Below, one piece after another: positions 9,136 through 18,279 of a stretch of 64,000 nucleotides of DNA. Each line of letters begins with the position of its first letter. Positions within the stretch are counted from its first letter, which is position 1. The translations under genes and the position numbers were made by a program. The stretch covers positions 1 through 64,000 of the forward strand of contig JBBQWQ010000020.1 in the NCBI GenBank assembly GCA_038210445.1, read 5' to 3'. This DNA is from JABFRG01 sp038210445. GTDB taxonomy: Bacteria > Myxococcota_A > Polyangia > Polyangiales > Polyangiaceae. The notes under the pieces are model-generated. The model saw nothing but the letters and a program-made list of their open reading frames with translations, was not told the origin of the DNA and ran no database searches.

Positions 9136-9861
9136 ATGGGTTTCGTCCTCCAAAGTGCGCGCCTGGGGAAGCACGGATTTCGCCACGGTTTCTCGCTCCG
9201 GCCCGCGGGCGACTTCGCCCTCCTCCGGGACCCGGCAAAGTTGCAGGCGGCGCAGACGGCCCTTGGCGCGGCGGTGGGCTTCGACCCGGCGCAGCTCTAC
9301 CAGGTGCGCCAGGTGCACGGGGCGCGGGTCCTCGAGGGCGAAGGCGAGCGCGCTGCGCGGGAGCGAGACGAGGCCGACGCGCTGGTGGGCCGCGGCTCGA
9401 CCGGGCACGCGGTGGCGGTGCGCGTGGCCGACTGCGTGCCCATCCTCCTGGCCGACCCGGAGACCCGCCACGTGGCCGCGGTGCACGCGGGCTGGCGGGG
9501 CGTGGAAGCGCGCATCTTGGAGGCGTCGGTCACCGCGCTCACCGCGTCGCGCAATGGATCGCGCCTGGTGGCGGCCATCGGTCCGTGCATCGGCGCCTGC
9601 TGCTTCGAGGTGGGCGAAGACGTGGCCGAGCGCATCGCCGCCGTGAGCGCCCCCTCGGTGGTGGTGCGCCGGGCATCGCCCAAGGCCTACGTAGACCTCC
9701 GCGCAGCAGTTCGCGCGCAGCTTCGCGAGCTGAGCCTGGCCGACGACGCGATCGAGGACGTGGGCGCGTGCACGCGATGCAACCCCGCAGATTATCACTC
9801 TTTTCGCCGCGACGGCGAGGCGAGCGGCCGGCTCGTCGCGGTGATCGTCGCGGGAGCCTGA
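9136..9861 (+). CDS. pgeF: Peptidoglycan editing factor PgeF (laccase-domain, YfiH)
   Basis: A 241-residue cytosolic protein of the multicopper polyphenol oxidase-like/YfiH family, which in E. coli removes mis-incorporated serine from peptidoglycan precursors. The metal-binding and active-site signature is complete: QVHGARV, ADCVPILLAD, AAVHAGWRG, IGPCIGACCFEVG and a C-terminal HSFRRDGE. Length matches the family (about 240). It diverges from the kinase/PBP1a pair and is thematically linked to cell-wall synthesis. Confidence 0.9.
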   Translation: MGFVLQSARLGKHGFRHGFSLRPAGDFALLRDPAKLQAAQTALGAAVGFDPAQLYQVRQVHGARVLEGEGERAARERDEADALVGRGSTGHAVAVRVADCVPILLADPETRHVAAVHAGWRGVEARILEASVTALTASRNGSRLVAAIGPCIGACCFEVGEDVAERIAAVSAPSVVVRRASPKAYVDLRAAVRAQLRELSLADDAIEDVGACTRCNPADYHSFRRDGEASGRLVAVIVAGA

Positions 9862-9906
9862 AGGGCGGGCTCGTCCTTGCGCGCGCGTTCGCGTAGCCTG
9901 CGCGAG

Positions 9907-11358
9907 ATGCAACGCGCGGGCCTCGTAATACTGGGAGCCATGGGCCTTTGGGCCTGCGGGATCACGCTGGTGGGCGGCGGAGCGCCGGAGCCCGAGCCGG
10001 AGCCCGCGGCCAAGGTCGATGCGGGAAAGGCCCGAGGCGACGCCGCGAGCGACGCCCCCGCTTCACCGCCGTCGACCAGCATGGGCAACGGCCAGAGCGG
10101 CGACGTCACCATCTCGGCGCTGCAGATCGTCAATCGTTACGCGTCGCTCAAGCAGCCGGCCATGGCCGAGGCCACCAAGGTAGTCATCAACGCCAACATC
10201 GAGGCCGACAAGACCAAGCCCACCGACACCAGCGACTTCGACCCGGGGCGGCTCGTTCTGCTCTGGAAGAGCAGCTCCGGAGCGGCCGCAACCGCCGACG
10301 CCATGGCGAACGGTACGGGAACCTACGCGGTGCGGCGCATTCTGGGCATCGAAAAGGCCGGCGCCGACAACGTGCTGGTACTCGACGCTGCGGTGGGCCT
10401 CGCGGGCACCGCCGACGAGATCCAGGCGGTGCTCTTGCCCGAGTACAAATCGCTGCAGGTCACCACCAACGGCACCATCGACGCCATGCCCTTCGACGGG
10501 CGCATCGGCGGCATCGTGGCCTTTATGGTGCAAGATACCGCGACCATCGAGGGCAGCGTCACGGCCCACGGCGGCGGCCGCGGCGGAGCCATCAAGGGCA
10601 CCAACAAGAAGAACTGCACCAACGCCGATGGCAAGCCCGACGACGGATACGGGCACAAGGGTGAAGGTGTATTGCGCACGTTCTTTGGCCCCACCAACGG
10701 CACCGCGCTCTTCGGCGGCGCACCGGCGCACGGCAATGGCGGCGGCGGCGGGGGCTGCTACGCGGCCGGCGGCGGCGGCGGCGGCAATGGCACTGCGGGC
10801 GGGGCGGGCGGCTACACCCTCGACGCCGCCACGGCCGATCTCGGAGGTCGCGGCGGCGATGCCCTCAAGGGCGACAAGGCGGCCGTGTTCCTCGGGGGCG
10901 GCGGCGGCGCAGGTTCGCTCGAAGACGGAAGCGGGCCCGGCGGGGCGGGTGGCGGCGCCATCTGGATCCGCGCCGATCGCGTCACCGGCAAAGGCACCTA
11001 CGACGCCTCCGGCTCTGCCGGCCCGTTTACGCTCGGAGCCAAGGCTACAGGCGGCGGAGGCGGCGGCGCGGGCGGCACCCTCGACATTCAGGTCAAGGCC
11101 TCCATCGACTGCCTGCAGCTGGCGGCGGTGGGCGGCGCAGGCGCAGCGACGGGCTCCGCGGCCGCTCCCACACTGGCGGGCGGCGGGGGTGGCGGCGGGG
11201 GCGCCGGTCGCATCATCGTCACCGAGGCCAAGTCGCGTGACGCGCTTTGCGCGCTCAAGGCGGGCCCCGGCACCGGCGGCGCCGACCGCATGGCGAAGGA
11301 CGGCGAAGCACTGGCCACGCCCACCGCCACCATCACCGAGCTTCCGCCGCTGAAGTAG
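9907..11358 (+). CDS. Gly-rich lipoprotein
   Basis: A 483-residue predicted lipoprotein: signal MQRAGLVILGAMGLWACG with lipobox LWAC-G. After an acidic/Pro linker (PEPEPEPAAK) there is a domain of about 200 residues, then a region with many GGGGG runs (GGGGGGCYAAGGGGGG and similar), as in surface adhesin-like proteins of myxobacteria. ATG at 9907 was preferred over 9877 because it places a standard signal at the N-terminus. The glycine runs (GGC/GGG codons) make this gene prone to slippage. Function unknown; outer-membrane location inferred. Confidence 0.75.
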   Translation: MQRAGLVILGAMGLWACGITLVGGGAPEPEPEPAAKVDAGKARGDAASDAPASPPSTSMGNGQSGDVTISALQIVNRYASLKQPAMAEATKVVINANIEADKTKPTDTSDFDPGRLVLLWKSSSGAAATADAMANGTGTYAVRRILGIEKAGADNVLVLDAAVGLAGTADEIQAVLLPEYKSLQVTTNGTIDAMPFDGRIGGIVAFMVQDTATIEGSVTAHGGGRGGAIKGTNKKNCTNADGKPDDGYGHKGEGVLRTFFGPTNGTALFGGAPAHGNGGGGGGCYAAGGGGGGNGTAGGAGGYTLDAATADLGGRGGDALKGDKAAVFLGGGGGAGSLEDGSGPGGAGGGAIWIRADRVTGKGTYDASGSAGPFTLGAKATGGGGGGAGGTLDIQVKASIDCLQLAAVGGAGAATGSAAAPTLAGGGGGGGGAGRIIVTEAKSRDALCALKAGPGTGGADRMAKDGEALATPTATITELPPLK

Positions 11359-11364
11359 TCGGCG

Positions 11365-12513
11365 TCAGTCGCCACCGGGGACCGCGGAGGCGACGGCGTC
11401 GGTCGTCGGAACCGGTGGGTCGTCACTCGGCTTCACATTGCCGGGAGCGAGCACCGGCGGACCGGAGCTCGCGGACTCGTCACCGCGCTCGCGCAACAGA
11501 TCGAGCGCCTCCACCGCCAAGCGCACGGCAAGTGGCCCCAGCAGAATGCCCCAGCCGCCGAAGATGACCAGGCCGCCAAAGATCGAGAAGAGCGTCGCCG
11601 ACGAGGGCAAGTTGAGCTTCGCGCGCTTGGCGAGCACCGGACGAAGCAAGTTGTCCATCGTTCCGATCACCAGCACGCCCAGCGCCACCATGATGGCTGC
11701 CTTGCCCCAGTGACCGGTGAGGCCGAGCCCCAGCGCCAGCGGACCCCACACCAGCGCGGTGCCCACGCTGGGAATGAGCGAGGTCACGAAGGTGAGCGCG
11801 CCGAGAAGAAACGGGCGCGGCACCCCAAGGGCCAGGTACGCCACCGTGGCCGCCACGCTCTGCGCCAGGGAGCAGCCTCCCATACCCACCAGCATGCCGC
11901 GGCCGGTCTCGGCGAAGGCCTCACCGAGGCGCACCGTGGCGCGCGTGGGAAGGGGGCTGCGCGAGACGATCCAGCGGAGCAAGGTCTCGCCCTCGGCCAG
12001 GTAGGTATACGCCATCACCACCGCCACGAAGAACTGAAGCGCGGCCGAACCGCCGGCGCCCAGTACGGTGGTGGCCACCTTCAAGCTCGAGGCGCCGTGC
12101 TCGCGCAGGAGCTGCACGCCCTGCTTCCACGAAGAGAGACCTGCGCCCCCCTCCCCTTCGCTCTGCACCAGCTGCTCCAGCGCCCCCTTGGCAGAGGGTG
12201 TAGTATGCATTGTTTTCCATAGGTCGCCCGCGGCCGACGAGGCGCCAATGGCCACCAGCGCGAGCGGCACCACCACCGCCGAGACCAGCAGCATGGTCAC
12301 CACCACCGCCACCCGCTTCCGCCCGCGAAAGTGGCCTTGCAGGCGGACCACCAAGGGGTGCGCCACGATGGCGCAGAATGCGCCGAAGATGATGGCCGGC
12401 AGGAGCGGCGAAAACACCGCCAACGCGCCCGCGGCGAGCATGGCGGTGAGGATCTTGAGCGGTACCTGGCCCGCGGGAAGACGTAGGTTAGGGCGGCGCC
12501 GAGGGTGAAGCAC
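11365..12513 (-). CDS. AI-2E family transporter (PerM-like permease)
   Basis: A membrane protein of about 382 residues with the AI-2E exporter/PerM layout: N-terminal helix pair (LPAIIFGAFCAIVAHPLVV; VVVTMLLVSAVVVPLALVAI), a polar loop (about residues 95-165), then a helix bundle containing SLIPSVGTALVWGPLALGL and ATLFSIFGGLVIFGGWGILLGPL. GTG start at 12513 is chosen as the longest start after the noncoding gap; the true start is uncertain. The stop lies six bases from that of the convergent Gly-rich lipoprotein gene. Substrate unknown. Confidence 0.8.
   Translation of the reverse strand: MLHPRRRPNLRLPAGQVPLKILTAMLAAGALAVFSPLLPAIIFGAFCAIVAHPLVVRLQGHFRGRKRVAVVVTMLLVSAVVVPLALVAIGASSAAGDLWKTMHTTPSAKGALEQLVQSEGEGGAGLSSWKQGVQLLREHGASSLKVATTVLGAGGSAALQFFVAVVMAYTYLAEGETLLRWIVSRSPLPTRATVRLGEAFAETGRGMLVGMGGCSLAQSVAATVAYLALGVPRPFLLGALTFVTSLIPSVGTALVWGPLALGLGLTGHWGKAAIMVALGVLVIGTMDNLLRPVLAKRAKLNLPSSATLFSIFGGLVIFGGWGILLGPLAVRLAVEALDLLRERGDESASSGPPVLAPGNVKPSDDPPVPTTDAVASAVPGGD
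12199..12209. repeat. Dispersed palindrome site 3 (TGTAGTATGCA)
   Basis: Exact TGYA-N3-TRCA match in the AI-2E permease gene (Met102-His-Thr-Thr), embedded in a run of A/T-rich codons (CTA TGG AAA ACA ATG CAT ACT ACA). Confidence 0.85.
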
Positions 12514-12593
12514 AGCGCGCAATGGGCAAGACGCGTACCGCGGCGCGACCCGCCAGAACCTGTGGAAATGCGGATGACTTCGGATGGCCCATG

Positions 12594-12627
12594 GTGGCGA
12601 AAGCGCCACGGTGGGACATTTCGTCCC
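12594..12627. terminator. Two adjacent hairpins, possible terminator
   Basis: GTGGCG-AAA(G)-CGCCAC (12594-12609) and GGGAC-ATTTC-GTCCC (12613-12627) stand side by side between the thioesterase stop and the permease start, both minus-strand genes. There is no T-tract, so termination is inferred from structure only. Confidence 0.35.
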
Positions 12628-12689
12628 TTAACACCCTCACGTCAGCGCAGGCCCCAGCGGGAGGCGCCACGCTCCGTTTCGCGCACACC

Positions 12690-13148
12690 TCAAAGGATGG
12701 GCGGCGGAGACGCGGGTTTCTTCGGCTTGACGATGTTGAAGACGCCCTTGCCGGTGGCGATGGTCTCGCCTTCGCCACTCGCATGAAAGAGCCGAATGTC
12801 GACGACGCCCACGCGATTGCCGGCGCGCACCACGGTACCCTCGGCGATGAGTCGCTCCAGACGGCCCGGGCGCAGGTAGTCAATACGAAGGTCGATGGTG
12901 GCGACGCGGCATTCGAGATCGTCGGTGTGCGTCCACACCGCGACGCCTCCGGCGGTGTCGGCGAGCGTGGAGATGAGCCCACCATGGAGCGCGGGCCGCA
13001 TGGGATCGCCAACGAACTCGTCGCGGAAGGGCAGCTCCAACCGCGCGAAGCCCTTGCGAACGGCTCCGAGCGTGATGCCCAAGAAGCGATTGAAGGGAAT
13101 GAAGCGCTCGGTGAGCTCCCGCAACGTTTCCTCGTCGAGATGCGGCAC
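12690..13148 (-). CDS. PaaI/YbgC-type hotdog thioesterase
   Basis: A 152-residue single hotdog-fold protein with the PaaI-type signature PALHGGLISTLADTAGG and the later strand VATIDLRIDYLRPG. Such enzymes hydrolyse acyl- or aryl-CoA thioesters in the cytosol. GTG start at 13148, eight bases after the stop of the zinc-ribbon gene, so probably one transcript. Substrate cannot be told from sequence. Confidence 0.85.
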   Translation of the reverse strand: MPHLDEETLRELTERFIPFNRFLGITLGAVRKGFARLELPFRDEFVGDPMRPALHGGLISTLADTAGGVAVWTHTDDLECRVATIDLRIDYLRPGRLERLIAEGTVVRAGNRVGVVDIRLFHASGEGETIATGKGVFNIVKPKKPASPPPIL

Positions 13149-13156
13149 GCGAAGGC

Positions 13157-14038
13157 TCAGCCGGGCGCGAGGAACGAAACGTCGACCCAGTGCTGCTGGC
13201 CGTCGGGGAAGGCGACCAGGCAGCGACCTTGCGACACTTGCCACACGGTGGCGGGGTAGCGCTGGCCGTTGGACCAGGTGACCATGACGCGGGTGCCGGG
13301 CGCGAAGGCAGCGGGGGCGGGAGGCGCCGGAGCGGCGGGGTAGCCCGGGGCCGCACCCCAGCCGGCGGCTTGCGGCGGTTGCGCGGGCGCCGGGGCCGGA
13401 TTGTAGGCGCTCGGAGGCGGTTGCGCGGGCGCCGGATTGTAGGCGCTCGGCGGCGGCGGATTGAAGGGCGCCATCGGCGGCTGCACCGGCGGCGCTGCGC
13501 CGTAGGGCGAATTGGGTGCAGACTGCACGGGCCGCGGAGGCTGCGCCATGGAAGAGGCGGGAGGCGCCGCTGGCTGGTTTGCCGACGGGGGCTTGGCCAT
13601 CTGCGAGAACGGAATCGACGCCATGACCACGGTGCCCGGCTGGCCCTTCTGCTCCGAAGGGGGCGGAACATCGGGCTGCGACGGCACTCGGGGCGGCATC
13701 GGCGAAATCATCGCGGGAGGCGGCAACGGCCCCTGACCGTCGGAAGAAGGCAGATCGAAGTGGCTCGAAGCGAGCGGCGAGACCGGAAGCGTACCCGCGA
13801 GGCCCATGCCCATGGGGGCCGCCGGCGCGGTGGGGGCCTGCGCGGCGTCGGGAACCGGCGGGGGCGGCCCGTAGGAGCTCGCCCGCTCTTGGTTCACAGG
13901 CTTGGAGGTGGAGGCGAAAGGGTCGACCTGGCTGCGCGGCGCGGCAACGGGTTCGCGCACCGGCTCCGCGGGCGCGCCGCACGCGGCGCAAAATTTCTTC
14001 GAGCCGATGAGCTCGGTTCCGCACTTGCTGCACACCAT
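13157..14038 (-). CDS. Zinc-ribbon protein with Pro-rich linker and SH3-like C-terminus
   Basis: A 293-residue protein. Residues 1-24 form a zinc ribbon (CSKCG, CAACG). Residues of about 25-240 are a low-complexity Pro/Ala/Asn/Tyr-rich linker with YNPAPAQPP-like repeats. The last 50 residues (RVMVTWSNGQRYPATVWQV...CLVAFPDGQQHWV) resemble a Tudor/SH3-like domain seen in many myxobacterial proteins. No catalytic motif is visible; it is probably a binding adaptor. A dispersed palindrome site falls in the linker. Confidence 0.7.
   Translation of the reverse strand: MVCSKCGTELIGSKKFCAACGAPAEPVREPVAAPRSQVDPFASTSKPVNQERASSYGPPPPVPDAAQAPTAPAAPMGMGLAGTLPVSPLASSHFDLPSSDGQGPLPPPAMISPMPPRVPSQPDVPPPSEQKGQPGTVVMASIPFSQMAKPPSANQPAAPPASSMAQPPRPVQSAPNSPYGAAPPVQPPMAPFNPPPPSAYNPAPAQPPPSAYNPAPAPAQPPQAAGWGAAPGYPAAPAPPAPAAFAPGTRVMVTWSNGQRYPATVWQVSQGRCLVAFPDGQQHWVDVSFLAPG
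13517..13527. repeat. Dispersed palindrome site 4 (TGCAGACTGCA)
   Basis: Exact TGYA-N3-TRCA match, with flanking G/C completing GTGCAGACTGCAC; encodes Val171-Gln-Ser-Ala in the zinc-ribbon protein linker. Confidence 0.6.
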
Positions 14039-14094
14039 GGGACGCCCGATTCTTTCACGAACACCGAGAAAAGTAGCTCAAAAAGTGGCGCGAT

Positions 14095-15786
14095 TCAGTC
14101 GCGGTCGCGCCGCGGGCGGCCACGGCTCCCGCTGCGGCCGGGCGCCTCGCGGGGCGCCGTGCGCGTGGCGGGTGGGCGAGCGGGCGACGTACCCTGATTC
14201 CGCGCGCGCCACACCTGAAGCTCGGCCTCGAAGCCGCCCATGTCGAGGGCGCGGGCGAACACCAGGCGAAAGCCAGCGGCCTCGGCCACGCCCCGGTGCT
14301 TCCGCGGCGAAGGCGAGCACCACACGAAGCGCGAGTACACCGACGTGTCGTCGTCGCGGCCCGCGGAGAGCACGTCGTGGGCGTGCCGGATGAAGTCGGT
14401 GAGGGCATCGGCCAGGCCCGCGTGCCGCTCCACCCGGCGCCCCATGGGCGGGTTGGTGATGATGCAGGTAACGCCAGCGGGGGCCAGCGTTGCGGCGTCG
14501 CCGCGGGTGAGCTCCACCCCGCGCACCCCGTGCAGGTTGCGCCGCGCCGCCTCCAGGGCCGCCGCGTCCTTGTCGGACCCGATGAGCCGCCTGGGGCTGC
14601 CGCGCTTGGCGCACTCGTAGAGCTCGGTGCCGGCGCCGGCGAACGGGTCCCACACCACGTCTTCGGCGGTGGGCAGCGCGAGCCAGGCCAGCGCCGCCGC
14701 GATGGTGGGGTGCGACGACGCGGGAACATCGAGTGCACGATACACGAATCGCGGATCCTCCCAGGCGCGGGGGGCGAGCATGATGTCGCCGCGATCGCCC
14801 ACGATGGCCTCCCAGGTGGCCTCGCGCGGATCGTTCAGCAGCTCGGGGAACGCCGCGCGCACGGCCTCGGCCACGGCGTAGGTGGCAGCCCGACGATGCA
14901 CGCCGCCCGGCCAGCCCAGACGAAAGCGCGCCGGCCCTTTGGTGAAGCGCTTCACCACCGTGCGAGCCAGCTCCGAGGTGAGCGCGGTGGAGACCGCGTC
15001 GTCATCGCCGGCCGAGCTGCCCGCCAGCAAGAAGCCCACGTCGCTCCACAAGCGCGACGCGAATACCGCACCGAGCGGCTGGGTGAGCACCGCGCCGACC
15101 CGGCAAGGGCCGAGAATCTTCGGCTGGAACGCCGGGCCCAGCTCGTCGACCAGCAGCGGCTCGAGCCCCTTGCGACAGGTGAACTGAAGCGGCAGACCTT
15201 CGCGCTCCACGGGGGCGCGCTCCAGGATGATGGTGGCCGCTTCGCTGCGAACCTGGGCGCGATCGAGCCGCAGCGAGGCCTTGCCGGCGTCGGGGTTTCC
15301 CGCGAGCGCGGCCCGGGCCCGTGCGCCTCCCACCTTGCCCAGGGCCTCGACCACCGCGCGCCGCAGCGAAGCCGCCGAAGCGTCGCCGACGGCCGCTTCG
15401 GAAGCGCCGAGCTCGTTGTAGACATCCAAGAGAGCACTCTCGATGGTCTCGCTCGTCTCGCATTTCCCCAGCTGCACCACGGCTTCGCGCCGCACCCGCA
15501 ACGGCGCAGCAGACCCCAGCGCATCGAGAAAGAGCGGTTGCGCGTCGGGTCCGCGGTCGACGCGGCCGAGCGCGCGGAGCGCACGGGCTCGGGCCATCGG
15601 CGGTTCCACATTGGGCAGCGCCTTGGCCAGCGCGCCGGCCAGCCCCTTTTCCACGCGGGTGAGGCCCTTTTCCGCCGCATCGGCCTCTTCGCCGTCGAGG
15701 AGCGCCAGCAGCCCCGGCACGTCGCGCAAGCTGGGGGTGAACCCCGGTGAAGCGAGGCGTTCGCGCAGGTCCGGGCGGGTCTTCAT
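14095..15786 (-). CDS. HEAT-repeat / THUMP-type RNA methyltransferase fusion
   Basis: A 563-residue protein. The N-terminal 190 residues look like HEAT repeats (LRVRREAVVQLGKCE; SLRRAVVEALGKVGG). A THUMP-like region follows (FTCRKGLEPLLVDELG, about 205-300), then a class I SAM-dependent UPF0020/Trm14-like methyltransferase with motif I VWDPFAGAGTELYECA and motif IV TNPPMGRR. The C-tail is Arg/Pro-rich (PGRSGSRGRPRRDRD), compatible with RNA binding. The usual NPPY/F has Met in the fourth place. ATG at 15786. The likely role is tRNA or rRNA guanine-N2 methylation; the exact target is unknown. Confidence 0.8.
   Translation of the reverse strand: MKTRPDLRERLASPGFTPSLRDVPGLLALLDGEEADAAEKGLTRVEKGLAGALAKALPNVEPPMARARALRALGRVDRGPDAQPLFLDALGSAAPLRVRREAVVQLGKCETSETIESALLDVYNELGASEAAVGDASAASLRRAVVEALGKVGGARARAALAGNPDAGKASLRLDRAQVRSEAATIILERAPVEREGLPLQFTCRKGLEPLLVDELGPAFQPKILGPCRVGAVLTQPLGAVFASRLWSDVGFLLAGSSAGDDDAVSTALTSELARTVVKRFTKGPARFRLGWPGGVHRRAATYAVAEAVRAAFPELLNDPREATWEAIVGDRGDIMLAPRAWEDPRFVYRALDVPASSHPTIAAALAWLALPTAEDVVWDPFAGAGTELYECAKRGSPRRLIGSDKDAAALEAARRNLHGVRGVELTRGDAATLAPAGVTCIITNPPMGRRVERHAGLADALTDFIRHAHDVLSAGRDDDTSVYSRFVWCSPSPRKHRGVAEAAGFRLVFARALDMGGFEAELQVWRARNQGTSPARPPATRTAPREAPGRSGSRGRPRRDRD
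14734..14744. repeat. Dispersed palindrome site 5 (TGCACGATACA)
   Basis: Exact TGYA-N3-TRCA match in the methyltransferase gene, encoding Val348-Tyr-Arg-Ala (GTG TAT CGT GCA) just before the methyltransferase core. Confidence 0.75.
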
Positions 15787-15920
15787 GGCACCTCCACCTA
15801 CACGATGTGCGCCGTTTCGTAACGAAAACCCGGCGGCGGCGTAGATCAGAGGCAGCGAAAGGCCACGCAAACGCGTCGTGGCCGCGGCGGCCGCGGTACA
15901 ATGACACTGGAGCGAAGCCC

Positions 15921-16635
<715 letters not shown>

Positions 16636-16643
<8 letters not shown>

Positions 16644-17268
16644 CGACGAGGCGCGGCCGGAAGAGGCGACCAAGAGCGAGCCCGCGAAGCCCGCGAAGAA
16701 GTCGAAGCCCTTCGTGCGGCCCTGGGTGCGCGCCATCCACCGCGACTTCGGCTACTTCGTGGTGGGTCTCACGGTCATCTATGCGGTGAGCGGCCTGGCC
16801 GTGAATCATGTTGCAGATTACACCGATGGCGACGCCAACTTCGTGAAGTTCGAGCGCACGGTGGAGCTCGGGCCCCTCGCCGGTGACGACGAGGTCATTG
16901 CCCGAACGGTGCGCGAGAAGCTCGCCATCGAGCAGGCGCCGAAAGAAGTCTTTCGCCAGGGCGAAGACGAGCTTGAGATCTCCTTCGACCGTCGCACCGT
17001 CACCGTGAACCCCAAGACCGGCCACGTGCACGAGGAGGGGCAGCGTCCGCGCTTCTTCGTGCGGCTCGCCAATTGGCTGCACTTGAACCGCGGCAAGAAG
17101 TCGTGGACCTACATCGCCGACACCTACGCGGTGATCCTCTTGTTCCTGGCCATTTCCGGGCTCTTCATGATCCCCGGTCGCAAGGGCCTGCTCGGGCGAG
17201 GCCTGGTCATCGCCATCGCGGGGGCGGCCATCCCCGTGCTCTACGTGCACTTCTCCGGCGGCCCTTGA
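16636..17268 (+). CDS. PepSY-associated membrane protein, partner of the molybdoenzyme
   Basis: A 210-residue protein: Lys/Ala/Glu-rich cytosolic start, a first helix with conserved His (RAIHRDFGYFVVGLTVIYAVSGLAVNH), a periplasmic PepSY-like domain, then WLHLNRGKKSWTYIADTYAV and two helices (ILLFLAISGLFMIPG; LVIAIAGAAIPVLYVHF). This is the PepSY_TM layout, where His residues can bind haem. Gene overlap with the molybdoenzyme suggests it passes electrons to or from it, functionally like MsrQ but unrelated in sequence. Confidence 0.75.
16812..16822. repeat. Dispersed palindrome site 6 (TGCAGATTACA)
   Basis: Exact TGYA-N3-TRCA match in the PepSY protein gene (GTT GCA GAT TAC ACC, Val59-Thr63), right after the first transmembrane helix. 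The left flank is T rather than a purine. Confidence 0.7.
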
Positions 17269-17294
17269 GTAAGGGCACGTAGGAGCTGCGCGCA

Positions 17295-17392
17295 GAGGGC
17301 CTGCGACCCCGCGCGTTTGCGGGGCTTCGCCCTCAGTGTAAACGCGCATTCTCGCGAAAGCAGGGGGCTGCTGCGGCGAAACGTCGCAGCCC
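17295..17392. terminator. Two strong hairpins after the molybdoenzyme operon
   Basis: GAGGGC (17295-17300) pairs with GCCCTC (17329-17334) around an inner CCCCGC/GCGGGG stem (17307-17324). A second hairpin pairs GGGCTGC (17365-17371) with GCAGCCC (17386-17392). They occupy the 189-base gap before the next lipoprotein gene. No U-tract follows, so they could be terminators or leader structure. Confidence 0.4.
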
Positions 17393-17457
17393 TCTGCGGC
17401 GCGCAACGCGGTGGGCCATCGTGCGCCCCTGGCGTCTTCATTGCACACCCGTGGCCC

Positions 17458-18225
17458 ATGCGCGTATTCGCCATCGCCTGCGTCCTCGGTTTCACCGCCA
17501 CTGCCTTTGCCTGCAGCGACAACGCCGACCCCGGGCGCGACGAGCTGACCGCGCCGAGCACCGGCGGCGAGGGCAACGGCAACGGCAATGCCTCCAGTGG
17601 CGGCGGCACCTCGTCGGGCGCGTCGGGCAACACCAACGCGGCGCCAACGTTCACGCTCATGACCACCGACCTCACCGGCGAGCTGTACCAAGACAAGACC
17701 GCGACCATCATGGTGGTGCCGCAGAACGGCTTCACCGGGGTGGTGACGCTCACGCTCGAGGGGCTCGGCACCGACATCGTCGGCAAGCTCGACAAGACCA
17801 CCTTGAACGCCAGCGAGTCGGCGACGCTCACCGCCAAGTCTACCAAGGGCGGCGCGGTTCCGTTCGTGGTGAAGGGCACCGCCGGCAGCGTGGTGGTCCA
17901 AAAGACTGTCACCTTCACCACCGAGAAGATCCTCACCCTTCGCCTCAAGATGGGCGCCAACGCCACGCCGGCGGCTCCGGACATCTGGGGTCCGGCCGAC
18001 GGCAAGTTCATGGTCACGAACGCGCTGCCGCTCACCGTCAAGTTTCAAAACCTCGACAGCGTGGCGCACACGCTCCACACCGGCGGCACCAACTTCGCGC
18101 ACGGCAAGGGGTCGGTGGCCCAAAACGGCTTCGACACCGAGGTCCGCATGGTGGCCGCCGCCGGCACCCGCGATGGCTACATGCACGACAAGGGCGGCGC
18201 GCACTTCACCCTCGACGTGAAGTAG
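17458..18225 (+). CDS. Cupredoxin-like lipoprotein
   Basis: A 255-residue predicted lipoprotein with lipobox TAFAC-S at residues 15-20, then a Gly/Asn/Ser linker. Residues of about 60-150 look like an immunoglobulin-type beta domain. The C-terminal 110 residues (FQNLDSVAHTLHTGG, FAHGKG, ending GYMHDKGGAHFTLDVK) resemble a plastocyanin/azurin-type cupredoxin, with His and Met in suitable places but no obvious copper-ligating Cys. Copper binding is therefore uncertain. ATG at 17458 gives the signal directly. Confidence 0.65.
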   Translation: MRVFAIACVLGFTATAFACSDNADPGRDELTAPSTGGEGNGNGNASSGGGTSSGASGNTNAAPTFTLMTTDLTGELYQDKTATIMVVPQNGFTGVVTLTLEGLGTDIVGKLDKTTLNASESATLTAKSTKGGAVPFVVKGTAGSVVVQKTVTFTTEKILTLRLKMGANATPAAPDIWGPADGKFMVTNALPLTVKFQNLDSVAHTLHTGGTNFAHGKGSVAQNGFDTEVRMVAAAGTRDGYMHDKGGAHFTLDVK

Positions 18226-18279
18226 TCGCGCCCGCAGCGGCTTTCTCCGGGCCGCGCGAAGGTGTACGCTCGAGAGAGC

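Noticed and set aside
5377..9861. A plus-strand open frame of almost 1,500 codons
   Set aside because: Apart from its last 241 codons (pgeF), it is antisense to the PBP1a and kinase genes, and its translation is His/Arg/Gly-rich without domains, as expected for the shadow of G+C-rich genes.
10741..11210. G+C-rich simple repeats as a noncoding element
   Set aside because: They are Gly codons within an intact lipoprotein reading frame.
13421..13460. Short repeat containing GGATTGTAGGCGCTCGG, seen twice
   Set aside because: It encodes the repeated Tyr-Asn-Pro-Ala linker of the zinc-ribbon protein; a protein repeat, not a DNA element.
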